The translations under genes and the position numbers were made by a program. Of a DNA stretch of 64,000 bases, positions 1 to 8,193 are shown piece after piece. This DNA comes from a bacterium HR40 (GTDB taxonomy: Bacteria > Pseudomonadota > Alphaproteobacteria > Geminicoccales > Geminicoccaceae): contig BEIQ01000001.1 in assembly GCA_002898275.1 (NCBI GenBank), positions 124,001 through 188,000 of the forward strand, in the 5' to 3' direction. The stretch's first letter is position 1, and every line of letters starts with the position of its first letter. The notes beneath the pieces were generated by a model. The model was not told the origin of the DNA, searched no databases, and worked only from the letters and a program-made list of their open reading frames with translations.

Positions 1-1224
1 GTGGGGGGAAAGCGGTCCGAAGATCGCAGCCATGCTGCGGTCGAAATGCACCAGGCCGTAGAGGAACACGGCGAAAGCGAAGCGCAGCCAGAAGCTCACC
101 GCGACCAGCCAGAGCGGGCTCGAGAACAGGGAAGGGTCGAGGCTACCGCCAGCCAGCCGCGCCAGGCTGTCGGCGAGGAGGTGAGCGGCGCGCAAAACGA
201 GCCAGGCGTAGCTCTCCGCGAGATACGGTCCCTCGGCGAGGAAGGCCCAAAGCGGGACCTGAAGGATGGCCAGAAGGAGGGACGACAGTGCCCAGTCGAG
301 GAGAAGGCGCGGAGCTCGCGCACTGCGGGCGAGAAGGGCGCGTCCGGCGCCGATGCCGAGGACGGCGAGTCCGACCTCGGCGGCGACGAGGAGGATGTCG
401 AGGCCACCGGTGAGCGGGCTGTGCAATCCGAAGGCGAGGGCGAAGAGGAGCGAAACGGGCTCGAGCAACAGAAGGCCGAGGAGGGCGAACCTCGGCATGA
501 TGCCGAAGGGGCACGCCCGCCCATCCCCGATCCCCGAATCCCTGCCGACGGCTTCGTCCGCTCGGCGCATCCTCTCCGACCGAGCCCCGACCGTGGGTGA
601 CGCCTCCGGTTCGGGGACGAGCAGGACGGTCCCGATGCCGACGAAGACGAGGAGCGCCATCGCCGTATAGGCCGTGGACCAACCGGCAGCCTCGGCGAGC
701 AACAGTGCCCCGGCGGTCGCCACCCACATGCCGATGCGGTAGCCGAGCACCACCACACCGGCACCGGCGCCGAGCTTAGCCTCGGGCAGGATCTCGATGC
801 GGAAGGCATCGACGACGATGTCCTGGCTGGCGGAGAAAAAGGCGACGAGCAGGGCGCATACCGCCGTCCGATAGAGATCGCTCGCCGGGTCGCTCTGACC
901 GAGCGCCCAGATGGAGACGAGAAGGGCGAGTTGGGAAGCGAGCAGCCAGCCCCGTCTGCGGCCGAGAAGCGTGGTGAAGGGAGGAAGCGGCATCCGATCG
1001 ACGAGCGGCGCCCAGGCGAATTTGAAGGTGTAGGGTGCGAAGACATACGCGAAGAGGCCGATCGAAGCCTTCGACACCCCTTCCTCGGCGAGCCAGGTGG
1101 CGAGCGTGGTCGCGACCAGCATGATGGGCAGGCCGCTGGAGAAGCCGAGGGCGAAAATCGCGAGGACGCGGGGATCGGTATAGACCCGCCAGGCCTCGAG
1201 CCAGCGGCCGGAGGGACTCACCAT
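1..1224 (-). CDS. ampG: AmpG-like MFS permease, 3' end beyond the window
   Basis: This is probably an inner-membrane permease importing anhydromuropeptides for cell-wall recycling. The first ~190 residues look like AmpG: a short N-terminus, then a GFSSGLP helix, a SIGLFAYVFAPYTFKFAWAP segment, an LGRRRGW cytoplasmic loop and an SQDIVVDAFR segment, all hallmarks of the family. The ATG is at 1224; a GTG follows directly and could also start translation. After about residue 200 the protein should reach the second AmpG half. Instead it shows a polar linker and then about four hydrophobic helices that I do not recognise as AmpG, and it is still open at the window edge. This may be a large insertion between the two MFS halves. 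It lies 61 bases downstream of the Wza-like gene on the same strand. Confidence 0.75.
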   Translation of the reverse strand, partial: MVSPSGRWLEAWRVYTDPRVLAIFALGFSSGLPIMLVATTLATWLAEEGVSKASIGLFAYVFAPYTFKFAWAPLVDRMPLPPFTTLLGRRRGWLLASQLALLVSIWALGQSDPASDLYRTAVCALLVAFFSASQDIVVDAFRIEILPEAKLGAGAGVVVLGYRIGMWVATAGALLLAEAAGWSTAYTAMALLVFVGIGTVLLVPEPEASPTVGARSERMRRADEAVGRDSGIGDGRACPFGIMPRFALLGLLLLEPVSLLFALAFGLHSPLTGGLDILLVAAEVGLAVLGIGAGRALLARSARAPRLLLDWALSSLLLAILQVPLWAFLAEGPYLAESYAWLVLRAAHLLADSLARLAGGSLDPSLFSSPLWLVAVSFWLRFAFAVFLYGLVHFDRSMAAIFGPLSPH

Positions 1225-1285
1225 GGGGGCGGAGCCGGCCTTGCCGGCGGCAGCAGGGTTGCCGTGGGGTGGCCGGCTGTCACTG

Positions 1286-1876
1286 TCAGAAGAAGCGTTC
1301 CTGGACGGTGATCACGTCGCCCGGCGCGATGCGGGTATTGCCGGTGACCGCCACGGGTGTCGCGTTGGCGCCGCCGCGTTGCAGGAGGAAAACGTCCTGC
1401 TTCGCGCGGTAGGTGAAGCCGCCGGCCAGCGCCACCGCATTGAGCACCGTCATGCCGTTCTCGTATTCGTAAGCGCCCGGCTTGTTGACTTCGCCCAGGA
1501 TGTAGAACGGCCGGTAGGTGAGGATTTCGACGCTCACCTTGGGTTCGACGAGATAGCCATCGCCGTAGCGCTGCTCGAGATGCTGCTCGAGCTCGCGAGC
1601 CGTGAAACCGTTGGCACGCACCTCGCCGATCAGGGGCATGGAGAAGCTGCCGGTGCCATCGAGGGCGAACTCGCCCGAAAGATCCTCGTGGCGGAAGACG
1701 ATGACACGGATCTTGTCGCCCGGACCCAGGCGGTAGACGACCTCCGGGAGTTCCACCGGAGCATTCGGCGCGGCAAGCTGGCTCGGGTCGACCGGCACTT
1801 GCGACGTGCCGCCGCAGCCAGCGAGCGCCATCACCGTCAACGCGACCGCCCACACACCCCGCAAGAATCGTCGCAT
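1286..1876 (-). CDS. Wza-type polysaccharide export lipoprotein
   Basis: A 196-residue outer-membrane auxiliary protein for capsule or exopolysaccharide export. A lipoprotein signal peptide ends in LAGC near residue 21. A Poly_export domain follows, with the RLGPGDKIRVIVF start typical of the family, then one SLBB-like segment around YILGEVNKPGAYEY. It is short, with only one SLBB repeat and no C-terminal membrane helix like that of E. coli Wza, so it belongs to the compact alphaproteobacterial export-protein group. The beta-barrel gene upstream on the same strand (133 bases away) and the glycosylation genes nearby fit envelope polysaccharide work. No Wzc or Wzx/Wzy gene is in view. Confidence 0.88.
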   Translation of the reverse strand: MRRFLRGVWAVALTVMALAGCGGTSQVPVDPSQLAAPNAPVELPEVVYRLGPGDKIRVIVFRHEDLSGEFALDGTGSFSMPLIGEVRANGFTARELEQHLEQRYGDGYLVEPKVSVEILTYRPFYILGEVNKPGAYEYENGMTVLNAVALAGGFTYRAKQDVFLLQRGGANATPVAVTGNTRIAPGDVITVQERFF

Positions 1877-1930
1877 GCCTTCGTCTTCCGCTGTCCGACA
1901 AGCGGGCGTTCGTTCCTTTCGCCCATCGAC

Positions 1931-1961
1931 CGCCTCTCTTTCCTAGTAGGAAAGCGAGGCG
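1931..1961. promoter_or_regulatory. Long inverted repeat between porin and export genes
   Basis: A near-perfect dyad: CGCCTC, one base, CTTTCCTA, a single central G, TAGGAAAG, one base, GAGGCG. It lies 49 bases after the porin stop and 55 bases before the export lipoprotein start, both on the minus strand. The tight centre suits a protein-binding operator better than a terminator, and no T-run follows on either strand. An attenuator or mRNA-stabilising hairpin is the alternative. Confidence 0.5.
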
Positions 1962-2009
1962 CGCGAAACAAGGTCGTTTCGCGCGCCCGGGCAGTCTGGC
2001 GCGCCGCCC

Positions 2010-3251
2010 TCAGAGCCGGCCGGTCACTCCCACTCGGACGATGTGCCGCGTGTAATCGGCGTTGGCGATGTCCGAGTCCCGTGTGGCGAAACTATAGGTG
2101 GCGTCCACCGCGACGTTCCGGTTGAGCAGCCAGCTGACACCACCGCCGACCGCGAAGGTATTGTCGGAGCGGTCGGTACCCTCGAAATCGTCGCGCGTGA
2201 AGCCGAGGTTGGCGTCGAGGAGAAGATTGCGCAACAGCTCGTGCGTGACGTCGATGGTGAAGCTCTTCTGGAAGTTGCCCGAGGCACCCGCCACCGTGGT
2301 TTCCTTGACGTCGAGCTCGACGCTACCGACGACGCTCGTGAGCGGCGTCGGGTTCCAGGTGAGTTGACCGACCGCGTTCACGCCTTGAGCAGTATCCAAG
2401 GCGGGATCGTCATAGTCCTGCCGAGTGTAACCGATCGCCACCTCGCCAAAGAGGAGGCCGGTGATGTCGACCTCGGCACCGGCGCGCAGGGCGAAGCCGT
2501 CGGAATCGCGGTCCACACCGCCGTCATCGGGAGTGGTGTCGTAACGGACGATGCGATACTCGCCTTCGCCGAAGAGCCGGATCCTGGGCGAGATGGCATA
2601 GCCGCCGCGCAGCCGCGCACTATAGCGGTTGCGGTCGCGGTCGTCGTTATTGATGCCGCCCGGATCGTCGAGGAAGTCCGAGCGCAGGACGCGGCCGTCG
2701 ACCTGCAGGAACAGCCGGTTGAACTCGTGCCGGTAGCCGAGATTGGCGCTCGTCGTGTAGAATTTGGTGACGTCGTCCGCACCGCCCTGATCGGGGCTCG
2801 CGCGATCCTCGTGGTCGCGGGCGAAGGACAGGCCAGCGCGGATCGCGTTGGCGCGGGTGATGTCGATGCGGCTCTGAGCGCCGAGGTCGAAGTCGAAGTA
2901 GTTGTTGTCGTCGAACTCCTCGTAGAAGGCGGCCTGCCCGCCGGCGGTCAGGCTCAGGGCGTGGCGCGACCACAGCGACTGGACGTTGACGCGCGGACTG
3001 ACGAGCAGGCCGAGATCGTCCTCCTCGTCGTTCTCGCTGGCAAAGACGTTGCTGTCGTACTCGCTGCCCACCGTCAGGCTCGGGTAGATCATGAACATGC
3101 CGGCGCGGATGCCGAGCGGATCGTACTCGGGACGAGCCCGCTCCCGCACCGTGACGTTGGGCTTGGGCGGCTCTTGGGCGAAGGCTTCGCAGGACAGTGC
3201 GGCCAGACAAGTCGATACCAGCAGCGTCGCTGTCAGCTGGAGGAATTTCAC
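2010..3251 (-). CDS. Outer-membrane beta-barrel protein (BBP2/VpsM-EpsL-like)
   Basis: A 413-residue protein with a signal peptide ending near CEAFAQ and then alternating polar/aromatic strands typical of a putative beta-barrel porin 2 family member. The mature start holds the PSLTVGSEYDSNVFAS segment common in such barrels, and the chain ends VGVTGRL, a terminal strand. Barrels of this type sit in exopolysaccharide loci and are thought to pass the polymer through the outer membrane, which fits the Wza-like gene just downstream. The start is GTG at 3251 with a purine-rich ribosome site (AGGGAGAGGGCAAG) close upstream. It diverges from the phosphatase gene. Confidence 0.82.
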   Translation of the reverse strand: MKFLQLTATLLVSTCLAALSCEAFAQEPPKPNVTVRERARPEYDPLGIRAGMFMIYPSLTVGSEYDSNVFASENDEEDDLGLLVSPRVNVQSLWSRHALSLTAGGQAAFYEEFDDNNYFDFDLGAQSRIDITRANAIRAGLSFARDHEDRASPDQGGADDVTKFYTTSANLGYRHEFNRLFLQVDGRVLRSDFLDDPGGINNDDRDRNRYSARLRGGYAISPRIRLFGEGEYRIVRYDTTPDDGGVDRDSDGFALRAGAEVDITGLLFGEVAIGYTRQDYDDPALDTAQGVNAVGQLTWNPTPLTSVVGSVELDVKETTVAGASGNFQKSFTIDVTHELLRNLLLDANLGFTRDDFEGTDRSDNTFAVGGGVSWLLNRNVAVDATYSFATRDSDIANADYTRHIVRVGVTGRL

Positions 3252-3363
3252 CTTGCCCTCTCCCTATCCAGTTCCGTCACACCCTCTCGTGCAGGGCGCT
3301 GCTCGGTGTGCGATCGCGCCGCCGCAGACTACCGACACCCACGTCTCATCCCGAAACGGAAAT

Positions 3364-3398
3364 CGGTCGAACCACGGTCGTGGACACCGACTCGACCG
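3364..3398. promoter_or_regulatory. Nested stem-loop in the porin/phosphatase divergent region
   Basis: Arms CGGTCGA (3364-3370) and TCGACCG (3392-3398) enclose a second dyad CCACG-GT-CGTGG at 3372-3383. The 242-base region between the divergent genes holds nothing else I can name. It could be an operator or a leader structure of the phosphatase mRNA; with no conserved family to compare, this is only a structural observation. Confidence 0.35.
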
Positions 3399-3493
3399 GA
3401 GGACCCGCCGGAACCTTCTCTAGCCGAAAAGGCGATAGCGGCGACACGCGACGCCCGCAACCTATTATGGCGGCTTGCGGGCTCTGCCGCTAT

Positions 3494-4396
3494 ATGGAAA
3501 ACTCGCGTACGCCGCGGTGTCGCCAAAGCGCAACACCCGGTCCGCGGGGCCCCCCACGGTTCGGAGAATCCCTGCTGTTCCGCCGTCTCGTCACGCGCTC
3601 CAAGCCGCTCGTGCCTGCCGAGCCGCGCTCGCCCGCCGCGCGGCCGGCGGTGCCGGACGGTGTGCGCATCTATGCGGTCGGGGATCTCCACGGCCGTCGC
3701 GATCTTCTCGAGGAGATCGAGGAACGTATCGCCGAGGACCTGGCGGCGAGCCCGCGCGTGGTGCGACCGTTTCTCGTCTATCTCGGAGACTTCGTCGATC
3801 GCGGCATGGACAGCCGAGGCGTGCTCGAGCGACTGGTGGTCAATCCCCTGTTCGAGGGCGTGCCGCGCGTCCTGCTGCTCGGCAACCACGATCTCTGGAT
3901 GCGCGAGTTCCTGCGCGGTCAGCCGATCGGAGCGAGCTGGCTGCAATTCGGCGGCGACGCTACCTTGGCGAGCTACGGCGTGCGGCTCGACTTCACCCTG
4001 CCCGAGCCGCAGCGCCTCGCCCTGGCCCGCGATGGTCTGGCCGAGCGTCTGCCGGATACGCACCGTCGGCTGCTCGCCGCTCTCGAGCTCGCCTGGTCGT
4101 GTGGCGATTATTTCTTCTGCCACGCCGGCATACGCCCCGGGTTACCACTCGACCGCCAGAGTCCCGAGGACCTGTTGTGGATTCGCGAGCCCTTTTTGAG
4201 CTGGCGTGGCAACGCCGGTAAGGTCGTGGTGCACGGCCATACCGTGAGCGAGGACCCGGTGGTGCGGCCCAACCGCATCGGTATCGACACCGGTGCCTAT
4301 CTCACCGGGCGCCTCACCTGCCTCGTTCTGGAGGGCACGGACGTGCGGTTTCTCGCCACGGGCGAGCCCGCGACGGGGCCGGCCGGCACCCTGTGA
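3494..4396 (+). CDS. PP1/ApaH-like metallophosphoesterase
   Basis: A 300-residue calcineurin-like phosphoesterase. The catalytic metal-binding motifs appear in order: GDLHGR near residue 63, GDFVDRG near 98, GNHD near 130, then FFCHAG and VHGHT, so all five family blocks are present. Such proteins act as serine/threonine phosphatases or diadenosine polyphosphate hydrolases, and in alphaproteobacteria they often sit beside exopolysaccharide genes, as here. The start is uncertain: an ATG at 3467 in the same frame would add nine residues, and the conserved core begins only around residue 57. Substrate cannot be read from the sequence. Confidence 0.85.
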   Translation: MENSRTPRCRQSATPGPRGPPRFGESLLFRRLVTRSKPLVPAEPRSPAARPAVPDGVRIYAVGDLHGRRDLLEEIEERIAEDLAASPRVVRPFLVYLGDFVDRGMDSRGVLERLVVNPLFEGVPRVLLLGNHDLWMREFLRGQPIGASWLQFGGDATLASYGVRLDFTLPEPQRLALARDGLAERLPDTHRRLLAALELAWSCGDYFFCHAGIRPGLPLDRQSPEDLLWIREPFLSWRGNAGKVVVHGHTVSEDPVVRPNRIGIDTGAYLTGRLTCLVLEGTDVRFLATGEPATGPAGTL

Positions 4397-4415
4397 TCCG
4401 CCCCTCGCACCGCCG

Positions 4416-5519
4416 TCACGGGCGGCGCATCGGCCCGGCACCTGGCCAATGGCGCGGATGAGCCCGGACATATTGGGCCGGGTAGGCGATCTCTACCCCG
4501 AGATCGCGCGCAGCATGCCAGGCCCAGTGCGGATCGTCGAGAAAACCGCGGGCGAGCGCAACGAGATCGGCTCGACCATCGGCGACGATCCCCTCCGCCT
4601 GCTGCGGGCCGGTGATGAGGCCGACAGCGCAGACGGGCACGCCCGTCCGACGCCGGATCTCCTCGGCGAACGGCACCTGAAAGCCAGGGGCGAGGGGCAC
4701 CCTTTGGGTGGGATGGAGGCCGCCCGAGGAAACGTCCACGAAATCGACGCCGCGCTCGGCGAGCAGCCGGACGAGGGCCACCGTATCCTCGACCGTCCAG
4801 CCCCCCTCGACCCAGTCGGTGGCCGAAACGCGCACGCCGAGGGGCCGGTCTCCGGGCCAGACCGCGCGCACCCGCTCGAACACCGCGAGGGGGAAGCGCA
4901 CGCGGTTGGCGAAGCTGCCACCCCAAGCATCCTCGCGCCGATTCGAAAGGGGCGAGAGGAACTGGTGCAGCAAATAGCCGTGAGCCATGTGCAGCTCCAG
5001 CAGATCGAAACCGAGCCGGGCCGCCCGGGCCGCCGCTCGGGCGTAGGCGTCGAGGAGCGAGAACAGATCTTCCTCGCGGGCGGCCCGCGGTGCCGGCCAG
5101 CCGTCATCGAAGGGGACGGGCGAGGGAGCGAGCGTGGTCCACGCCCCCTCCGCCCTGGTGAGCGGGCCCCCGCCGTCGAGCGGTCGGTGGGCCGACCCCT
5201 TGCGACCGGCATGCCCGAGCTGAATGCCGAGGCGAGCTGTGCCGTGCCGCCGGCAGAAGTCGAGCACCGGGACCATCGCCTGGGCACAGTCCTCGTCCCA
5301 CAGCCCGAGGCAGTGGCGGGTAATGCGCCCTTCCGCCGTGACAGCCGTGGCCTCCACCATCAACAAGGCCGCGCCGCCCATCGCGAGCGCGCCGTAGTGC
5401 ACGAGATGCCACGCGGTCGCCCGGCCGTCTTCGGCGGCGTACTGGCACATCGGCGAGACGACAATCCGATTGGCGAGTTCGAGGCCGCGCAGCCGCAGCG
5501 GCGTGAACAACGCACGCAT
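4416..5519 (-). CDS. Old-yellow-enzyme family NADH:flavin oxidoreductase
   Basis: A 367-residue FMN TIM-barrel enzyme of the YqjM-like class. The chain starts with LFTPLRLRGLELANRIVVSP, carries an HMAHGYLLHQFLSPLSN segment and ends with the phosphate-binding SGGLHPTQ and LVALARGFLDDPHW blocks. It lacks the C-terminal Fe-S and second flavin domains of the 2,4-dienoyl-CoA reductase subgroup, so it is a single-domain ene-reductase-type enzyme. Its ATG shares one base with the stop of the EamA transporter gene upstream (TGATG), so the two are translationally coupled in the regulator-BKACE-transporter operon. The substrate is unknown, but the context suggests catabolism of an imported amino or keto acid. 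Confidence 0.9.
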   Translation of the reverse strand: MRALFTPLRLRGLELANRIVVSPMCQYAAEDGRATAWHLVHYGALAMGGAALLMVEATAVTAEGRITRHCLGLWDEDCAQAMVPVLDFCRRHGTARLGIQLGHAGRKGSAHRPLDGGGPLTRAEGAWTTLAPSPVPFDDGWPAPRAAREEDLFSLLDAYARAAARAARLGFDLLELHMAHGYLLHQFLSPLSNRREDAWGGSFANRVRFPLAVFERVRAVWPGDRPLGVRVSATDWVEGGWTVEDTVALVRLLAERGVDFVDVSSGGLHPTQRVPLAPGFQVPFAEEIRRRTGVPVCAVGLITGPQQAEGIVADGRADLVALARGFLDDPHWAWHAARDLGVEIAYPAQYVRAHPRHWPGAGPMRRP

Positions 5520-6418
5520 CACCTGTTCTCCGAGGGCGAAGACGAACGCAGCAACAAAAGGCCGGAGGCAGCGACGAGCCCCGCACCGACGAGGGTCCAG
5601 AGATCCGGCCAGTCCCCGAAGACCAGCCAGCCGAAGGCCACGGCCCACGCCATTTGGGTGTAGATCATGGGCGAGACCAGCGACGCTGGCGCCAGGGCGA
5701 AGGCGCGGATCATCGCGAGGTGACTCGAGAGCCCGAGCACGCCCATGAGCGCCATGAGCAGGATCTGCCTCCCATCCGGGATCTGCCAGACCGCAGGCAG
5801 GAGCGGCAGCAGCACGGCCGTACCGATCCAGGCCGAGTGGAACATGGTGGTCAGGGCAGGATCGAAACGCCCGAGCACTCGTGTCGCCAGCTGATAGAGC
5901 GCAAAGCACAGCGCCATGACGAGCGGGGCGAGGGCGGCGAGACTGAACATCTCGCTTCCTGGCCGCAGCACCACGAGGACGCCGAAAAACCCGCCGAGTG
6001 CCGCGGCCCAGCGCCAGGAATCGACGCGCTCGCCGAGAAGCGGGCCAGCGAGGAGCGCGACGATGAGCGGCGACGCGAAGCCGACGGCATAGGTCTCGGC
6101 CATCGGCAAGAGCGACAGCGACAGGAACATCGACCCGGTGGCGAGCACCATCGCCAGTCCGCGGGCGATCTGGAGGGACAGCCGACGACTGGCGACGATG
6201 GTGCGCTGGCGCAACCGCACGAGGAGCCACAGGGCCAGCAGATTGAAGGCGTAGCGGGCCCAGGTCACCTCGATCAGGGGGAGGTCCCGCAACAAGAGCT
6301 TGCCGATGCCGTCCATGAGGGTGAGGAGGCCCGCTCCTAGAGCCATGAGGGCCATCCCGACGAACGGCCGCTCCGACGCCGCGATCGCCGCGTCGGCGCC
6401 GCCTGCGCGCTCTGCCAC
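5519..6418 (-). CDS. EamA/DMT family transporter
   Basis: A 299-residue inner-membrane protein with about ten hydrophobic helices arranged as two EamA repeats, the length and layout usual for drug/metabolite transporters. Typical marks are WARYAFNLLALWLL in helix 2, LPMAETYAVGFASPLIVALLAG in the first repeat, and YTQMAWAVAFGWLVFGDWPD near the end. It sits 15 bases after the BKACE gene and is coupled to the oxidoreductase gene downstream, so it probably moves a substrate or product of that pathway. Direction and ligand cannot be told. Confidence 0.88.
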   Translation of the reverse strand: MAERAGGADAAIAASERPFVGMALMALGAGLLTLMDGIGKLLLRDLPLIEVTWARYAFNLLALWLLVRLRQRTIVASRRLSLQIARGLAMVLATGSMFLSLSLLPMAETYAVGFASPLIVALLAGPLLGERVDSWRWAAALGGFFGVLVVLRPGSEMFSLAALAPLVMALCFALYQLATRVLGRFDPALTTMFHSAWIGTAVLLPLLPAVWQIPDGRQILLMALMGVLGLSSHLAMIRAFALAPASLVSPMIYTQMAWAVAFGWLVFGDWPDLWTLVGAGLVAASGLLLLRSSSPSENR

Positions 6419-6433
6419 CCGCCTCTCCCGGGT

Positions 6434-7372
6434 TCAGAAGTTCACCCGGTCTCCGCCCTTCAGTCCGAGCATGGCGCGGGCCTCCTCCGGTGTCGCCAAT
6501 TCGAGGCCGAGGCCCTCGATGATCTGGCGGACCTTGCGGACCTGCTCGGCATTGCTGGTCGCCAGGCGACCCGGCCCGCTCCACAGGCTATCCTCGAGAC
6601 CGACGCGCACATGGCCTCCCATCGCCACCGCCATCGCCGCGATGGGCATCTGATTGCGGCCGGCGCCCAGCACCGACCAGCGGTAGGCGTCGCCGAACAG
6701 CCGGTCGGCGGTGCGCTTCATGTGCAGGACATCCTCGGGATGGGTGCCGATGCCGCCGAGGATCCCGAACACCGACTGGATGAAGAGCGGCGGCTCCACC
6801 AACCTGCGGTCGAGCATGTGGGCGAGATTGTAGAGGTGCCCGATGTCGTAGCACTCGAACTCGAAGCGGGTGCCGTTGCCGCGGCAGGTATCGAGGATCT
6901 TCTCGATGTCGGCGAACGTGTTGCGGAACACCATGTCGCGGGTGGCCTCGAGGTGTCGGCGTTCCCAGTCGAAACGGAAATCGCGGTAGCGCTCGAGCAT
7001 GGGATAGAGGCCGAAATTCATCGACCCCATGTTGAGCGAGGCCAGTTCCGGGGCGAACACCTTGGCCGGTCGCAAACGCTCCTCGACGGTCATGCCGGGC
7101 GCGCCACCCGTCGTGATGTTGATCACCACCTTCGAGCGTTGCCGGATGAGCGGCAGGAAACGGGCGAAGGCCTCGGGGGACTGGTCCGGCCGTCCGGTCT
7201 CGGGATCGCGAGCATGCAGATGCACGATCGCCGCCCCGGCTTCCGCCGCTGCCACCGCCTCGTCGGCGATCTGCTGGGGGGTGACGGGGAGATGCGGCGA
7301 CATGCTCGGCGTGTGGATCGAACCGGTGATCGCGCACGTCACGATCACCTTGCGTGCCTGGGCCATGGTCAC
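6434..7372 (-). CDS. BKACE family beta-keto acid cleavage enzyme (Kce-like)
   Basis: A 312-residue zinc enzyme of the DUF849/BKACE family. Members such as 3-keto-5-aminohexanoate cleavage enzyme condense a beta-keto acid with acetyl-CoA, yielding acetoacetate and a new CoA ester. The metal-binding HLHARD motif is at residues 51-56, NITTGG and GSMNFG follow, and the C-terminal GLEDS block is present. The start overlaps the regulator stop by four bases (ATGA). Family members act on many keto acids (lysine fermentation, dehydrocarnitine and others), and nothing here fixes which. No kamA, kdd or kal lysine genes are nearby, so lysine fermentation is not supported. Confidence 0.9.
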   Translation of the reverse strand: MTMAQARKVIVTCAITGSIHTPSMSPHLPVTPQQIADEAVAAAEAGAAIVHLHARDPETGRPDQSPEAFARFLPLIRQRSKVVINITTGGAPGMTVEERLRPAKVFAPELASLNMGSMNFGLYPMLERYRDFRFDWERRHLEATRDMVFRNTFADIEKILDTCRGNGTRFEFECYDIGHLYNLAHMLDRRLVEPPLFIQSVFGILGGIGTHPEDVLHMKRTADRLFGDAYRWSVLGAGRNQMPIAAMAVAMGGHVRVGLEDSLWSGPGRLATSNAEQVRKVRQIIEGLGLELATPEEARAMLGLKGGDRVNF

Positions 7373-8160
7373 TCCTCATCCATATGCGCGTAACGGCGAA
7401 GGGCGGCGACGTCGTGCACCATCACCACGGCCCCGCGCGTCTCCACTCCGACCTCGCGGAGCTTGGCGAGACTGCGCGAGAGGGTCTCGGGCTGCATGCC
7501 GAGGCGGGCGGCGATGAGGGTTTTGTCGAGGGGAAGGCGGATCGTGCAGCTGCCAGCGCGCACTCCGCACAGGCGGCAGAGGAAAAGGGCGAGACGCTCG
7601 CTCGTGGAACGGGTCGACAGCTGCTCGATCTGCTGGACGAAGCCGTGTAGCCGGCGGGCTAGCGAGGCCACGAGATTGAAGCAGAGATCCGGATCCTCGC
7701 GCAGTCGGCCGAGGAGGCTCTCGGCTGGAACGACGAGCAGGCGCGCGTCCTCGACTGCGGTCGCAGTCACGGGATAATGGCCCATTTGGAACACCGCCGC
7801 CTCGGCGATGCTTTCGCCGGGGCCGAAGATGTGGATCGTCACCTCCTGCCCTTCTTGAGTGGTTCGCGCGAGCCGGACCCAGCCCTCCAGCACGACGAAC
7901 ATACGGTCCGCGGGATCGCCTTGGACGAAGAGGAGCGAGCCGCGCGGCCAGCGCCGCACGCCGGCGTGGGCGCACAGTCGTTCGAGCTGACGCTCGGACA
8001 GACCGTGGAACAGCGCGACCCGGCGCATGAGCGCGAAGTCCCGCGCATCGAGCCCGAGCCTGCGCGCGAACTCCGGCAGCCCTTCCGTACCGACCACTGG
8101 CGAACCGGCCGCTGCCACCAACTCGCGTTCCCCCCGACTGCCGGCGGCAATTTCCGACAT
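7369..8160 (-). CDS. CRP/FNR family transcription regulator, no Fe-S cysteines
   Basis: A 263-residue regulator with a cyclic-nucleotide-type sensor barrel (about residues 45-165), a dimer helix and a winged helix-turn-helix. The recognition helix reads MQPETLSRSLAKL; its E..SR spacing is that of FNR and DNR proteins, so targets of the TTG-N8-CAA kind are expected. The N-terminal cysteine cluster of FNR is absent, which argues against a 4Fe-4S oxygen sensor and leaves a DNR/NnrR-like or ligand-free mode. It is the first gene of the operon with BKACE, transporter and oxidoreductase and probably controls it. A dyad with TTG...CAA spacing lies about 93 bases upstream. Confidence 0.9.
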   Translation of the reverse strand: MSEIAAGSRGERELVAAAGSPVVGTEGLPEFARRLGLDARDFALMRRVALFHGLSERQLERLCAHAGVRRWPRGSLLFVQGDPADRMFVVLEGWVRLARTTQEGQEVTIHIFGPGESIAEAAVFQMGHYPVTATAVEDARLLVVPAESLLGRLREDPDLCFNLVASLARRLHGFVQQIEQLSTRSTSERLALFLCRLCGVRAGSCTIRLPLDKTLIAARLGMQPETLSRSLAKLREVGVETRGAVVMVHDVAALRRYAHMDEE

Positions 8161-8193
8161 TTCCCGCCAGCTGGGAAGGGCCGGACGCGTCGC

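Noticed and set aside
1-600. Plus-strand open frame at the window start
   Set aside because: It is antisense to the AmpG-like gene and consists of Glu/Gly/Arg-rich shadow sequence.
7369-8160. Oxygen-sensing FNR
   Set aside because: The N-terminal cysteine cluster for the 4Fe-4S centre is absent; only the DNA-recognition helix is FNR-like.
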